Of a stretch of DNA of 64,000 nucleotides, positions 35,542 to 43,268 are shown in pieces. Source of the stretch: Maridesulfovibrio frigidus DSM 17176 (GTDB taxonomy: Bacteria; Desulfobacterota; Desulfovibrionia; Desulfovibrionales; Desulfovibrionaceae). Position 1 is the stretch's first letter. Each line of letters begins with the position of its first letter. The stretch spans positions 558,001 to 622,000 of the forward strand of contig NZ_JONL01000002.1 of assembly GCF_000711735.1 (NCBI RefSeq), read 5' to 3'. The notes below the pieces were generated by a model. It worked only from the letters and a program-made list of their open reading frames with translations. It was not told the DNA's origin and did no database searches. The position numbers and the translations under genes are program-made.

Positions 35542-36555
35542 ATGCTGGAAACAATATGGTTCTTACTATGGGGAATACTCTGGGCCGTCTATTTCATGCT
35601 CGATGGGTATGATCTGGGACTAGGGTCAGTGATGCCTTTTCTCGCCAAAAGCGAAAAAGATAAAAAGACAATTTACAATTCAATGGGTCCCTTCTGGGAT
35701 GGTAATGAAGTATGGCTCGTCACAGCCGGCGGAGTTACCTTCGCGGCTTTCCCAACAGCTTATGCTGTTATGTTCAGCGGACTTTACACAGCCCTGATGC
35801 TTCTGCTTATGGCGCTTATTGTTCGCGGCGTAGCATTCGAATTCAGAGGACTGGTTGAAAGCGACTGGTCACGTAAATTCTGGGACGGCGCTATGGTCGT
35901 CGGCAGTACACTTCCGGGACTTCTTCTTGGTGTTGCTTTTGCCAACATTTTCCAAGGCATTCCAATCAATGCTGAAGGTGTTTTTCAGGGCGGCTTGCTG
36001 ACTCTGTTGAACACTTATGGTCTTGCAGGCGGAATTCTTTTCGTATTGCTGTTCGCAATGCACGGATGTTTGTGGCTGGCTGTCCGCACTACAGGAGACC
36101 TTAATGCTCGTGCCGGTAACCTTGCTGCGACAATATGGCCTCTATTGGTTGCTGTGTATGCGAGTTTCCTAGCTCTCACCAGCATCTACACTAAGCTCCT
36201 CAGCAACTACCTGACTCACCCAGCTCTTCTGTTGATCCTGCTCATACCGATTTTTGCAATCGTGATGATCAGAACATACATATCAGCACAGAAATGGTGG
36301 TTGGCGTGGACATGCTCTGCAGCTCTTATCTTCTCCACAACCATGTTTGGCATAATCGGACTATTTCCGGCACTGCTGCCTTCAAGCATCAATCCGGCTT
36401 TCTCCATTACCATCCACAATGCTGCTTCCAGTCAGATGACGCTTAAAATCATGTTGACAGTAGCTCTCACAATGGTTCCTGTTGTTATTGCGTACCAGTT
36501 CTGGATGCATAAGCTATTTGCAACCAAGATTACTGATGAAGATATCGGTTACTAA
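35542..36555 (+). CDS. cydB: Cytochrome bd oxidase subunit II
   Basis: A 337-residue membrane subunit with 8-9 hydrophobic segments. Family signatures are the N-terminal LWGILWAVYFMLDGYDLGLGSVMPF, FWDGNEVWLVTAGG, and RGVAFEFRG. It forms a heterodimer with CydA. AAGGAG precedes the ATG by 8 bases, and cydA ends 36 bases upstream. No cydCD or CydX-like gene is visible next to it. Confidence 0.95.
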   Translation: MLETIWFLLWGILWAVYFMLDGYDLGLGSVMPFLAKSEKDKKTIYNSMGPFWDGNEVWLVTAGGVTFAAFPTAYAVMFSGLYTALMLLLMALIVRGVAFEFRGLVESDWSRKFWDGAMVVGSTLPGLLLGVAFANIFQGIPINAEGVFQGGLLTLLNTYGLAGGILFVLLFAMHGCLWLAVRTTGDLNARAGNLAATIWPLLVAVYASFLALTSIYTKLLSNYLTHPALLLILLIPIFAIVMIRTYISAQKWWLAWTCSAALIFSTTMFGIIGLFPALLPSSINPAFSITIHNAASSQMTLKIMLTVALTMVPVVIAYQFWMHKLFATKITDEDIGY

Positions 36556-36597
36556 AAAGTAATTTAACTTTAAACATAGATCGGAGATTTAAATATA

Positions 36598-37107
36598 ATG
36601 TCTAATAAAGTTCTTGAAAAAGCTCTTAACGAACACCTGAATGCTGAAATGTACTCAGCATACCTATACCTTTCCATGTCTGCTTACTTTAGCGACACTG
36701 GGCTTAGCGGCTTTGCAAACTGGATGAGAGTACAGGCCAAAGAAGAACAGTTCCACGCTATGAAATTCTACGATTACATCAACGAACGCGGCGGAAAAGT
36801 TTTGCTAACAGCTATTGAAGCACCACAGCAGGATTGGGCTAGCCCACTTGAAGCTGTTGAAGCTGTTCTTGAGCACGAAAAGAAAGTAACAGCGCTCATC
36901 AATGGCCTTGTTGATCTCGCTATTGATGAAAGAGATCACGCATCAAACATCTTCCTGCAGTGGTTCGTAACTGAGCAGGTTGAAGAAGAAGATAACGTTA
37001 ACGCAATTCTGGACAAGCTCAAACTTGCCGGTGCGGAAGGTAACGGAATGTTCATGCTTGATAAGGATCTTGCTACTCGCGTTTTCACTGCTCCTGCAGG
37101 TGAATAA
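36598..37107 (+). CDS. ftn: Ferritin, non-haem (FtnA type)
   Basis: A 169-residue ferritin that stores iron as mineral inside a 24-mer cage. Ferroxidase residues are visible in NEHLNAEMYSAYLYL (Glu17 region), KEEQFHAMKFY (Glu and His of the EQFH motif) and LEHEKKV, with QVEEEDN in the last helix. No haem-binding methionine of bacterioferritin is present. It ends the oxygen-defence gene row, 42 bases after cydB, and limits iron available for Fenton chemistry. A terminator follows. Confidence 0.94.
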   Translation: MSNKVLEKALNEHLNAEMYSAYLYLSMSAYFSDTGLSGFANWMRVQAKEEQFHAMKFYDYINERGGKVLLTAIEAPQQDWASPLEAVEAVLEHEKKVTALINGLVDLAIDERDHASNIFLQWFVTEQVEEEDNVNAILDKLKLAGAEGNGMFMLDKDLATRVFTAPAGE

Positions 37108-37137
37108 GCACAGTTCTTAGCAGATCACTTGATATTA

Positions 37138-37175
37138 AATCCCCCTGAATCTTAGTGGTTCAGGGGGATTTTTTT
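37138..37175 (+). terminator. Terminator of the oxygen-defence block
   Basis: AATCCCCCTGAA (37138-37149) pairs with TTCAGGGGGATT (37159-37170), followed by a T-run. Confidence 0.92.
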
Positions 37176-37264
37176 GTTTTATCGCCTTTCACCACTCCCT
37201 TTATTGACAATGTATTTTTATTGCGTACCTTTTTAGCTGATCCCAACGAATCTGGAGGTGGCTT

Positions 37265-37678
37265 ATGGTTATAGATTTCGGCTCAATTTCAAATTTACCG
37301 TACGAATTTGATAAGATGTTTAACGGAGTTTTTAATCCGCAACATTACAAACGCAGGAAAGAGGCATACCCACCAGTAAATATTGGTGAAGACAATACAA
37401 ATATATATGTCCATGCAGAAATGCCGGGCATAGATATTGACGATCTTGATATTTCCATCACTCCAAAAGATATCGTGATCAAAGGCGAACGGAAGTTGCC
37501 TGAAGGTCGATATTTCCGGCAGGAGCGTATTTCCGGCATATTCCAAAGGATTGTCGCCATCCATACTAGTATTGATGTGGATAAAGCATCCGCCACCATT
37601 AAGGATGGCGTGCTACTGATGACACTACCTAAAGTCAGCTCGACTGCGCCCAAGAAAGTCGCAGTTGAAATAGAGTAA
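37265..37678 (+). CDS. Small heat-shock protein, Hsp20 family
   Basis: A 137-residue alpha-crystallin domain protein that holds unfolding proteins. The beta-sandwich is visible: NIYVHAEMPGIDIDDLDISITPKDIVIKGE, then FQRIVAIHTSIDVDKASATIKDGVLLMTLPK with the A-x-x-x-n-G-v-L motif. No C-terminal I-x-I anchor is clear. GGAGG lies 6 bases before the ATG. A second Hsp20 gene follows after 9 bases, forming a pair as is common in Desulfovibrio. Confidence 0.92.
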   Translation: MVIDFGSISNLPYEFDKMFNGVFNPQHYKRRKEAYPPVNIGEDNTNIYVHAEMPGIDIDDLDISITPKDIVIKGERKLPEGRYFRQERISGIFQRIVAIHTSIDVDKASATIKDGVLLMTLPKVSSTAPKKVAVEIE

Positions 37679-37687
37679 GGATTTAGT

Positions 37688-38053
37688 ATGATAGAAGAAA
37701 CTAGAACTAACAAAGATATGGATGAAATAGATCCTGCTACAGATATAGTTGAAACTGAAAATGGATTTTACATGTATATGGATCTTCCCGGTGTAAAAAA
37801 GGAAGACCTCAATATTGATGTTGAAGAGAATGTTCTAGTCATCGCAGCGAAGGCAACTAAACAGGCTGTGGATGGCGAAATTTTTATTCAACAAGAGTTT
37901 GGAAGTGGCGATTATCGTAGAAGATTTAACCTTGCGGTTGTTGTAGATCCAGACAATATCAGAGCTAATCTCAAAAATGGGGTGCTCGAATTATTCCTAC
38001 CCAGAAAGAATGCAACAAAACCACGCAAAATCAAGGTTTCGCATACAGATTAA
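37688..38053 (+). CDS. Small heat-shock protein, Hsp20 family (second copy)
   Basis: A 121-residue partner of the preceding Hsp20. Its alpha-crystallin domain reads ENGFYMYMDLPGVKKEDLNIDVEENVLVIAA, then YRRRFNLAVVVDPDNIRANLKNGVLELFLPRK. The two proteins are diverged from each other and may form hetero-oligomers. AGTAAGGAT lies ahead of the ATG, within the 9-base gap after the first gene, so both are one transcript. Confidence 0.92.
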   Translation: MIEETRTNKDMDEIDPATDIVETENGFYMYMDLPGVKKEDLNIDVEENVLVIAAKATKQAVDGEIFIQQEFGSGDYRRRFNLAVVVDPDNIRANLKNGVLELFLPRKNATKPRKIKVSHTD

Positions 38054-38162
38054 GCGGTTCCAAGCTGGCTACTGAGATTAATTTGAAAATTAGCAGTTCT
38101 TTATTTGATCGTCTTTTCTGTTTCTGATAAATGGCAATAAACCATATGGAGGTATGTCTGAA

Positions 38163-38747
38163 ATGAAAGCATTTAAAATATTATTAGTTGTGTCCCTTTT
38201 TTGTGTAGCTCTCTCATTCGGAGCAGTCGCTAATGCCGGTACTAAAGCCATCGTAAAGATGGATACCAGCTTAGGAACGATTATCCTTGAGCTTGATAAA
38301 GACAAAGCTCCGCAGTCTGTTGATAACTTCCTTAAATATGTGAATGAAGGCCATTACGATGGAACTATCTTTCATAGAGTTATTAGCGGTTTCATGATTC
38401 AGGGCGGAAACATGGACAAAAACATGAAGCGTAAACAATCGCGCGGGCCTATCCAGAATGAAGCCCGCAACGGCCTTTACAATGACGAGTACACCATCGC
38501 TATGGCCCGTACAGGCGATCCTCACTCCGCGACAGATCAGTTCTTTATCAATACAGCTGACAACGGCGCCCTAAACTTCAAATCCGAAAGCGGATCTGGT
38601 TGGGGATACGCTGTTTTCGGTAAGGTTCTCGGCGGCAAGAAAGTCGTAGACAAAATTGAAAAGTCCATCACTTACCGCAAAGGTGGTTTCAGTGATGTTC
38701 CGGTTAAGCCCGTAGTCATAATTAAAGCGGTAGAAATTAAGCAGTAG
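38163..38747 (+). CDS. Periplasmic cyclophilin-type peptidyl-prolyl isomerase
   Basis: A 194-residue protein starting at the ATG at 38163, 10 bases after GGAGG; an ATG at 38154 is too close to that site. A signal peptide (MKAFKILLVVSLFCVALSFGAVANA) directs it to the periplasm. The cyclophilin core has FHRVISGFMIQGG, the QFFINTADN motif and GYAVFGKVLGG. It speeds up cis-trans proline isomerisation in exported proteins. It is followed by a strong terminator. Confidence 0.92.
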   Translation: MKAFKILLVVSLFCVALSFGAVANAGTKAIVKMDTSLGTIILELDKDKAPQSVDNFLKYVNEGHYDGTIFHRVISGFMIQGGNMDKNMKRKQSRGPIQNEARNGLYNDEYTIAMARTGDPHSATDQFFINTADNGALNFKSESGSGWGYAVFGKVLGGKKVVDKIEKSITYRKGGFSDVPVKPVVIIKAVEIKQ

Positions 38748-38784
38748 AAATACAGCAATTAGTTCCAGTCTATAAATGACACAG

Positions 38785-38821
38785 AAAAAGCCCCGGTAGA
38801 TTAATCTACCGGGGCTTTTTT
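38785..38821. terminator. Terminator behind the cyclophilin gene
   Basis: An 18-base uninterrupted palindrome arm pair (AAAAAGCCCCGGTAGATT at 38785-38802 and its complement to 38820) with A- and T-runs at the ends, usable by both converging genes. Confidence 0.9.
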
Positions 38822-38862
38822 GATAACAAATAAAGTCCGCAATCTTTACGATGCTGAGAACG

Positions 38863-39345
38863 TTATGCGCAGCATTTTTTGTATTTCTTACCGCTTCCGC
38901 ATGGGCAAGGCTCATTGCGGCCAATCTTTTTGTCTTTCTTGATAGGCTGTGGGGCAACCATGTCACCATCAATGTAAAACCAGACACCATCTCGTTTTTC
39001 AAACTTGCTGTCTTCGTGATGCTTGTGAGTTACGCCGCCCTGCTCGAAAGTTGCGATAAATTCAACTTTTCCGTCAGTATCTTCAGGCTGTCCATCGACA
39101 GTAGAAACAATCTCAAGTCCAAGCCAAGTGGATGAATTCGCCCACTCTTTTACCTGCTCAGGCTCATAATCGTGCTTGCTTTCCGGCGCCAGAGTATCTC
39201 CGAGATAATCTACACTTTTCACAGCAAAAGCTGTGTAACGGGAGCGCATCAATGCTTCAGCAGTTGGTGCAGGCTCTTTTCCTGTAATGTATGGTTCGCA
39301 ACACTCGGCATAGACAATTCCGGAACCGCAAGGACAATCACTCAT
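38863..39345 (-). CDS. YchJ-like protein with two SEC-C zinc motifs
   Basis: A 160-residue protein with SEC-C motifs at both ends: [13 protein letters not shown] near the start and [16 protein letters not shown] at the end, which bind zinc and, in SecA, mediate contacts to SecB or the ribosome. Between them is the NTF2-like domain of the YchJ/UPF0225 family ([34 protein letters not shown]). Function is unknown; a role in protein quality control is possible. It stands alone. Confidence 0.88.
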   Translation of the reverse strand: MSDCPCGSGIVYAECCEPYITGKEPAPTAEALMRSRYTAFAVKSVDYLGDTLAPESKHDYEPEQVKEWANSSTWLGLEIVSTVDGQPEDTDGKVEFIATFEQGGVTHKHHEDSKFEKRDGVWFYIDGDMVAPQPIKKDKKIGRNEPCPCGSGKKYKKCCA

Positions 39346-39395
39346 GTTATTACTCCAATCGTTTAATCAACCCATAGAAAGTTTATATGAACGGC

Positions 39396-39755
39396 TTAGT
39401 GTTCGCCGCAGGACTCATGATCATCACAAACAACAGCAGAGTCAGCAAGGTTACCCTGTGCCCACTGTGCAACGGCCTGTTTCAAATCTCCGCCACAACC
39501 GCGGATAACGTTTATATTGCTGGCCTGCAAGAGATTAACAGCTCCCTGCCCCATATTTCCTGCAAGTAGAACTGTTACACCCTTCTCAGCGAGAGTGGGA
39601 ACAATGTTGGACTTACATCCACATCCTGGAGGAGGAGTAATAGTTTCTTCACCAATAATGTTTTTATCATCGTCTAAGGTGAAAAGTGTGAAAGCTTCAC
39701 AATGACCGAAATGTCCGTCTACCTGACCATCTCTGGATGGAAGTGCAATTATCAT
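39396..39755 (-). CDS. NifX/NifB-type dinitrogenase iron-molybdenum cofactor domain protein
   Basis: The ATG at 39755 (MIIALPSRDGQVDGHFGHC) follows AGGAGA by about 7 bases; an upstream in-frame start is weaker. The 119-residue protein has the fold that binds iron-sulfur or iron-molybdenum clusters in NifX, NifY and the C-terminus of NifB: DGHFGHCEAFTLF, an inserted CGC motif (PPPGCGCKS), LAGNMGQGAVNLL and VIRGCGG. The Cys/His-rich tail (CDDHESCGEH) may bind metal. No nitrogenase genes are near, so it is one of the stand-alone members common in sulfate reducers. Confidence 0.85.
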   Translation of the reverse strand: MIIALPSRDGQVDGHFGHCEAFTLFTLDDDKNIIGEETITPPPGCGCKSNIVPTLAEKGVTVLLAGNMGQGAVNLLQASNINVIRGCGGDLKQAVAQWAQGNLADSAVVCDDHESCGEH

Positions 39756-39863
39756 AGTTGTGTCTCCTGGAAAAAAAGGTAAGAATAATACAGACCCATG
39801 CATTAAACTTGTATATGAAAAGTTACGTGCTCAAATTATTAAACAGAACAATCCGCCGAAACT

Positions 39864-40280
39864 ATGATAACTATCACACCCACATTGTCCATACCTGACA
39901 GTGAAATAAATTTTATTACTAGCCGCAGCTCAGGCCCGGGCGGACAGCACGCGAATAAGACCTCATCACGAGTGACTCTTATTTTTAATCTGCAAGAGTC
40001 CCCAACCTTAAGCGAACATCAAAAAGCAAGAATTCTTGCCAGAATTTCCAGTAGAATCAATAGCAAAGGCGAGTTGCACCTCTCTTGTGAGGATCATCGC
40101 AGCCAGTTTCGCAACAAAGAAGAAGCTATAGAACGATTCAAAACTATCATGGCAAATGGGCTGAAGCCGATCATAAGCAGGCGTAAAACCAAGGTGCCAT
40201 ATTCCACAAAACGTAAACGTCTAAACAATAAGAACAAACGTGCTGAAACCAAAAAGAGCCGTTCTAAACCAGATTATTAA
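39864..40280 (+). CDS. arfB: Alternative ribosome-rescue factor ArfB (peptidyl-tRNA hydrolase)
   Basis: A 138-residue release-factor-like protein. The GGQ loop (SSGPGGQHANKTSSRV) hydrolyses peptidyl-tRNA on stalled ribosomes without a stop codon, and the C-terminal basic tail (RKTKVPYSTKRKRLNNKNKRAETKKSRSK) is the part of YaeJ/ArfB that enters the empty mRNA channel. It lacks the codon-recognition domain of RF1/RF2. The start codon lies close to the divergent NifX-like gene. Confidence 0.93.
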   Translation: MITITPTLSIPDSEINFITSRSSGPGGQHANKTSSRVTLIFNLQESPTLSEHQKARILARISSRINSKGELHLSCEDHRSQFRNKEEAIERFKTIMANGLKPIISRRKTKVPYSTKRKRLNNKNKRAETKKSRSKPDY

Positions 40281-40379
40281 CCTAGAAATAAGCCCATAGA
40301 TTATTCATCTAAAATATTGCACAGAACCAACTCCTGAGTTATTTAGAAGATAATTATTCATATTCGAATCGGAGGAAAC

Positions 40380-40952
40380 ATGAAATCTGCTCTCTGCACC
40401 CTTTTCTGTTTTATGCTTTTACTGATGGGCTCTGTGCTTCATGCTCAGGAAGGCGGATTCGCCAACAATTCAGACCAAATCCTTGAAATGCTTCTTGGAC
40501 CAGGAGATTCTGCGGGGGATTTATACGGATTAACGGGCACTGCCGGCATGAGCGGAAGGGTTTATCTGAAAATTGAATTCGATATAAATTCTGCAAAAAT
40601 AAGAAGAGAAGCTCTGCCCATTGCAAATGCTCTAGGTTCAGCAATGACCTCAAAGCGCGGCATAGATATGTCTGTTCTTTTAAAAGGTCACACCGACTCT
40701 GATGGCGATAAAAAATACAATAGATCACTAAGTCTCAAAAGAGCCGAGTCCGTACGCAAATATTTAGTCAGTAAGTTTAAAATTGATCCGAAAAGAATAA
40801 CAGTTGAAGGCGCGGGCGAGGATGAACCGGTTGTTTCTAACGACACAAGCAAAGGAAGAGCTACCAACAGACGAGTTGAAGTCGTAAATACGACAGGTTC
40901 AAAGAGCGTCAGCATTCCAGCACCTAAGAAAAATACGACTGTTAAGTGGTAA
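40380..40952 (+). CDS. OmpA-family envelope protein
   Basis: A 190-residue exported protein with a signal peptide (MKSALCTLFCFMLLLMGSVLHA). The C-terminal two thirds form an OmpA/MotB-like peptidoglycan-binding domain: VYLKIEFDINSAKIR, LLKGHTDSDGDKKYNRSLSLKRAESVRKYLV, ITVEGAGEDEPVVSNDTSKGRATNRRVEV. There is no beta-barrel and no lipobox cysteine, so a soluble periplasmic cell-wall binder is likely. GGAGG precedes the ATG. It converges with the solute-binding protein gene with a 13-base gap. Confidence 0.9.
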   Translation: MKSALCTLFCFMLLLMGSVLHAQEGGFANNSDQILEMLLGPGDSAGDLYGLTGTAGMSGRVYLKIEFDINSAKIRREALPIANALGSAMTSKRGIDMSVLLKGHTDSDGDKKYNRSLSLKRAESVRKYLVSKFKIDPKRITVEGAGEDEPVVSNDTSKGRATNRRVEVVNTTGSKSVSIPAPKKNTTVKW

Positions 40953-40965
40953 TTATTTACTAGTT

Positions 40966-41712
40966 TTACTGGAGCAGCGGGCAGGCGAAGGAATCGTAAG
41001 GAAGCGGATTAATTTTCATGTACTCTTCAACATGTTTATTGAATGTGTCTAAAAAATTGGGATTATTTTTTAAAAACGCGTTTGAAAAATATACACCTAG
41101 CGGTTTGCTAAGAAGAGTCACGACCTTAAAGCGACCATGAAGATTTTGTTTCATAATTTTATCTGTCATGACCATATCATTTGCAAGCATGGCATCGAAA
41201 CGTCCAAGTAGAAGCATATTAAGCAACTGCTCAGTTGTTGGCGGTGACGCTGTCACGTCATAACCATTATCCTTCAGCCACGTAAGCATGTTCGAGCCCC
41301 GGAATGCCGCTACTGTTGCGTTCTCTTTAAAATCAGCTCCACTTGGATCCAGCTTGTTATCCCTAAGCATATACCAATTCCACCGTTGCTCGGCGATTAA
41401 GGACGATCGCACTCCATTGCGGTCTCGCTCTTGGTTTTGAGATGCAGCAAAATATCCGTCCACTTTTCCGTCTTTAGCCATGCGCTGAGCTCTGAGCCAA
41501 GGAACAACAATAAGGTCTAGCTCCACACCCATCTGCTTTAACGAATATTTCACAACTCGCACCGCGCAGCCATCAAAGACATCATTCTCATCATAACAGC
41601 CATAGGGACACCAATTATGAGTCGCCAGAGTTATCTGCGTAGTCTGAGCCAATGCGGGAAATGGTAGAGTTATTAGCAAGGCCAGTATAATTACTATTTT
41701 ATAACTTTTCAT
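40966..41712 (-). CDS. Periplasmic solute-binding protein, family 3
   Basis: A 248-residue exported protein (signal peptide MKSYKIVIILALLITLPFPALA). The fold of ABC-type amino-acid binding proteins is suggested by ITLATHNWCPYGCYDENDVFDGCAVRVVKYSLKQMGVELDLIVVPWLRAQRMAKDGKVDGYFAAS. The Asp/Arg pattern for the amino-acid carboxylate is weak, so the ligand is unknown. No permease or ATPase gene is near. The segment upstream of the gene is an Rhs remnant, so it marks the left border of the Rhs island. Confidence 0.8.
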   Translation of the reverse strand: MKSYKIVIILALLITLPFPALAQTTQITLATHNWCPYGCYDENDVFDGCAVRVVKYSLKQMGVELDLIVVPWLRAQRMAKDGKVDGYFAASQNQERDRNGVRSSLIAEQRWNWYMLRDNKLDPSGADFKENATVAAFRGSNMLTWLKDNGYDVTASPPTTEQLLNMLLLGRFDAMLANDMVMTDKIMKQNLHGRFKVVTLLSKPLGVYFSNAFLKNNPNFLDTFNKHVEEYMKINPLPYDSFACPLLQ

Positions 41713-41800
41713 TAAATCCCTCTCAATAGTGATAAGCTATATTATATGATCTACCTGTATAGTAAAGGTCAAGGGTAAATTGGAGGGAAAAGGGCTTGCT

Positions 41801-41870
41801 CCGCCATTATAGCCCATAGGGTCTGGAGTGAGAAACCGTCCGATGGCAGGGTCGTAATCGCGATATCCGA
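41801..41870 (-). pseudogene. Rhs core remnant at the left border of island A
   Basis: The minus strand encodes GYRDYDPAIGRFLTPDPMGYNGG, the end of an Rhs core, without a start codon and with a tail that runs into a TAG before the solute-binding gene. It begins right after the terminator of the preceding cassette, like the complete cassettes do, so its toxin part has been lost. Confidence 0.8.
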
Positions 41871-41875
41871 AAATA

Positions 41876-41908
41876 ATAAGCCCCGCACTATTTGGGTGCG
41901 GGGCTATT
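41876..41908 (-). terminator. Cassette-end terminator 1
   Basis: AGCCCCGCAC and GTGCGGGGCT arms with a loop of 7 bases directly behind the immunity-candidate gene (stop at 41910). Nearly the same hairpin stands at 42813-42840 and 52527-52555. Confidence 0.85.
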
Positions 41909-41909
41909 G

Positions 41910-42209
41910 TTATGACCTTGCGTTATTTAGTTTCTGACATTTCGGGCATCGAAGTTTGTCCTGCTTACAAAGATAGAAAAGACCAGACCCACAAATTATG
42001 TAGTCTACTATCGAAATAGAACCTTTCACGTCAAAAAAACTAATTGCAACTATGCCGACAAATAAAAGTAGCTGGGTTCCACCTAAAGCTTGGTTGGGTA
42101 TGTACTGGTATGATTCTCCACAGCTTGGGCAAATAATGCTTTTTTTAAAGCGCATCAAGCCTGCAATTAACAAACAGCCGTATACAATTAAGATAACAAT
42201 GCTAGTCAC
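41910..42209 (-). CDS. Small membrane protein with split zinc ribbon, candidate immunity protein
   Basis: A 99-residue protein with a GTG start overlapping the end of the toxin-tip frame by 8 bases; AAGGAA precedes it. It has three hydrophobic segments (about 3-19, 47-60 and 69-80) and two CxxC knuckles (CPSC near 27 and CPKC near 89) that could form one zinc site. Coupling to the preceding frame and position before a terminator match immunity genes of Rhs cassettes. Neither the target nor the zinc has been shown. Confidence 0.6.
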   Translation of the reverse strand: MTSIVILIVYGCLLIAGLMRFKKSIICPSCGESYQYIPNQALGGTQLLLFVGIVAISFFDVKGSISIVDYIICGSGLFYLCKQDKLRCPKCQKLNNARS

Positions 42210-42822
42210 GTTTTTCCTTCTTTGAAATTATATTACCCATGGCTTCGCGTAAATATTCTTGTGTCTCTTCATCTATTCCCAGAGTATCAGCAATGGCTTT
42301 TGAACCCACTTCATAGAGCATGCCGACAGGAGCACCAATTGCAGCACCGGATAACCCCCATTTAGCTGCCGCAATACCAAGCTGCCTAAGTGTAAGTTTA
42401 GACTTTTCCGCTTTTGGGGAGTTTACTTCTTCTTTATCGGCATTTTGCTTGTCGTTAGCGATTTTTTCTTTTGAAGCATCGACATCACTCCGATCATCTC
42501 CTGCACTCTTAGTGCTTTTGGGCGCTTGCCCACTCTTCGGAATCCCACTCCCCTCAACATTCCCTTTCTTATATTCTTCGTTGGCAGTAACGCTCGGCGC
42601 CTTAGTGCTAATAAGCTCGTTAATCACAGTATCGGCTAATTCGTCCTTCGATTCCTGACTCTGGCCCGCCAACCCTGTGCGATCGTGAAAGTTAGTTGGA
42701 TCATCCAAACAGTAGCCATAAACATCCACATCCCCGCCAGCTAAACCGATAGGGTCGGGTGTGGTGAATCTGCCGATGGTGGGGTCGTAATCGCGATAGC
42801 CGGAAAATGGTGAGCCCCGCAC
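42202..42822 (-). CDS. Orphan Rhs C-terminal cassette, unknown toxin tip (island A, cassette 1)
   Basis: The frame begins with a GTG that lies inside the terminator hairpin of the previous cassette, so it is not a real start. The first 60 residues are Rhs core (GYRDYDPTIGRFTTPDPIGLAGG, FHDRTGLAGQ), followed by the shared linker up to NVEGSGIPK. The unique tip (about 110-206) is charged, then hydrophobic (GIAAAKWGLSGAAIGAPVG), and ends in KEKRD. No toxin family is recognised; a membrane-active tip is possible. The overlapping downstream gene is its likely immunity partner. Expression would need recombination into a complete rhs gene or readthrough. Confidence 0.75.
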   Translation of the reverse strand: MRGSPFSGYRDYDPTIGRFTTPDPIGLAGGDVDVYGYCLDDPTNFHDRTGLAGQSQESKDELADTVINELISTKAPSVTANEEYKKGNVEGSGIPKSGQAPKSTKSAGDDRSDVDASKEKIANDKQNADKEEVNSPKAEKSKLTLRQLGIAAAKWGLSGAAIGAPVGMLYEVGSKAIADTLGIDEETQEYLREAMGNIISKKEKRD

Positions 42823-42840
42823 TTTTGGGGGTGCGGGGCT
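42813..42840 (-). terminator. Cassette-end terminator 2
   Basis: AGCCCCGCAC (42813-42822) pairs with GTGCGGGGCT (42831-42840), directly behind the immunity candidate that stops at 42849. The next cassette's core homology begins a few bases further on. Confidence 0.85.
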
Positions 42841-42848
42841 ATAAATGC

Positions 42849-43268
42849 TTATTCGATATCTTCAATCTTTTTTGGGAGTATTTCCTCGACCTCTTTCTGT
42901 TCGGGGTGCCGATCGTAGAAGCCTTCAAGTGGCTCTAGTTTAACTGTGCATTTGGTACAAATGTCATCCGTTGGGCCGCTTCCGACAATGTAAACCTTCC
43001 CACACTCTGGGCAAATGGTGGTTTCGTATAAGCTAATATTTTGTTGACGTTTGGGCTTTTTGTAAAGCACTGCAATTAATATAATGATAATGCAAAAAGA
43101 AGCTATTCCCCAACGGCCTGTAATCCCAACCGAACCTCCTTTCATGTGGACATCTTTATTAGGAGAATATGGTGCAGTGATAAGTATACCAATGATGCCA
43201 AGGGCAATAACTCCAGCCCTTTTTGCTATTGTAAAACCCTTATTGCCGTGAGTTTTATTTTTTCCCAT
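42849..43268 (-). CDS. Two-pass membrane protein with zinc ribbon, candidate immunity protein
   Basis: A 139-residue protein whose ATG overlaps the toxin-tip frame by 14 bases. Two membrane segments (about 15-32 and 50-70) are followed by a cytoplasmic zinc ribbon with CPEC and CTKC, and an acidic tail. The same combination of membrane segments and two CxxC knuckles occurs in the immunity candidate of the neighbouring cassette, although the sequences differ. It is followed by the shared terminator. Confidence 0.6.
   Translation of the reverse strand: MGKNKTHGNKGFTIAKRAGVIALGIIGILITAPYSPNKDVHMKGGSVGITGRWGIASFCIIIILIAVLYKKPKRQQNISLYETTICPECGKVYIVGSGPTDDICTKCTVKLEPLEGFYDRHPEQKEVEEILPKKIEDIE

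Noticed and set aside
39396-39755. NifX-like gene as a sign of nitrogen fixation
   Set aside because: No nif structural or assembly gene is nearby and stand-alone members of this fold are common in sulfate reducers.
42202-42822. GTG at 42822 as a true start of orphan cassette 1
   Set aside because: It lies within the terminator hairpin of the previous cassette and gives residues (RGSPFS) not found in any Rhs core.
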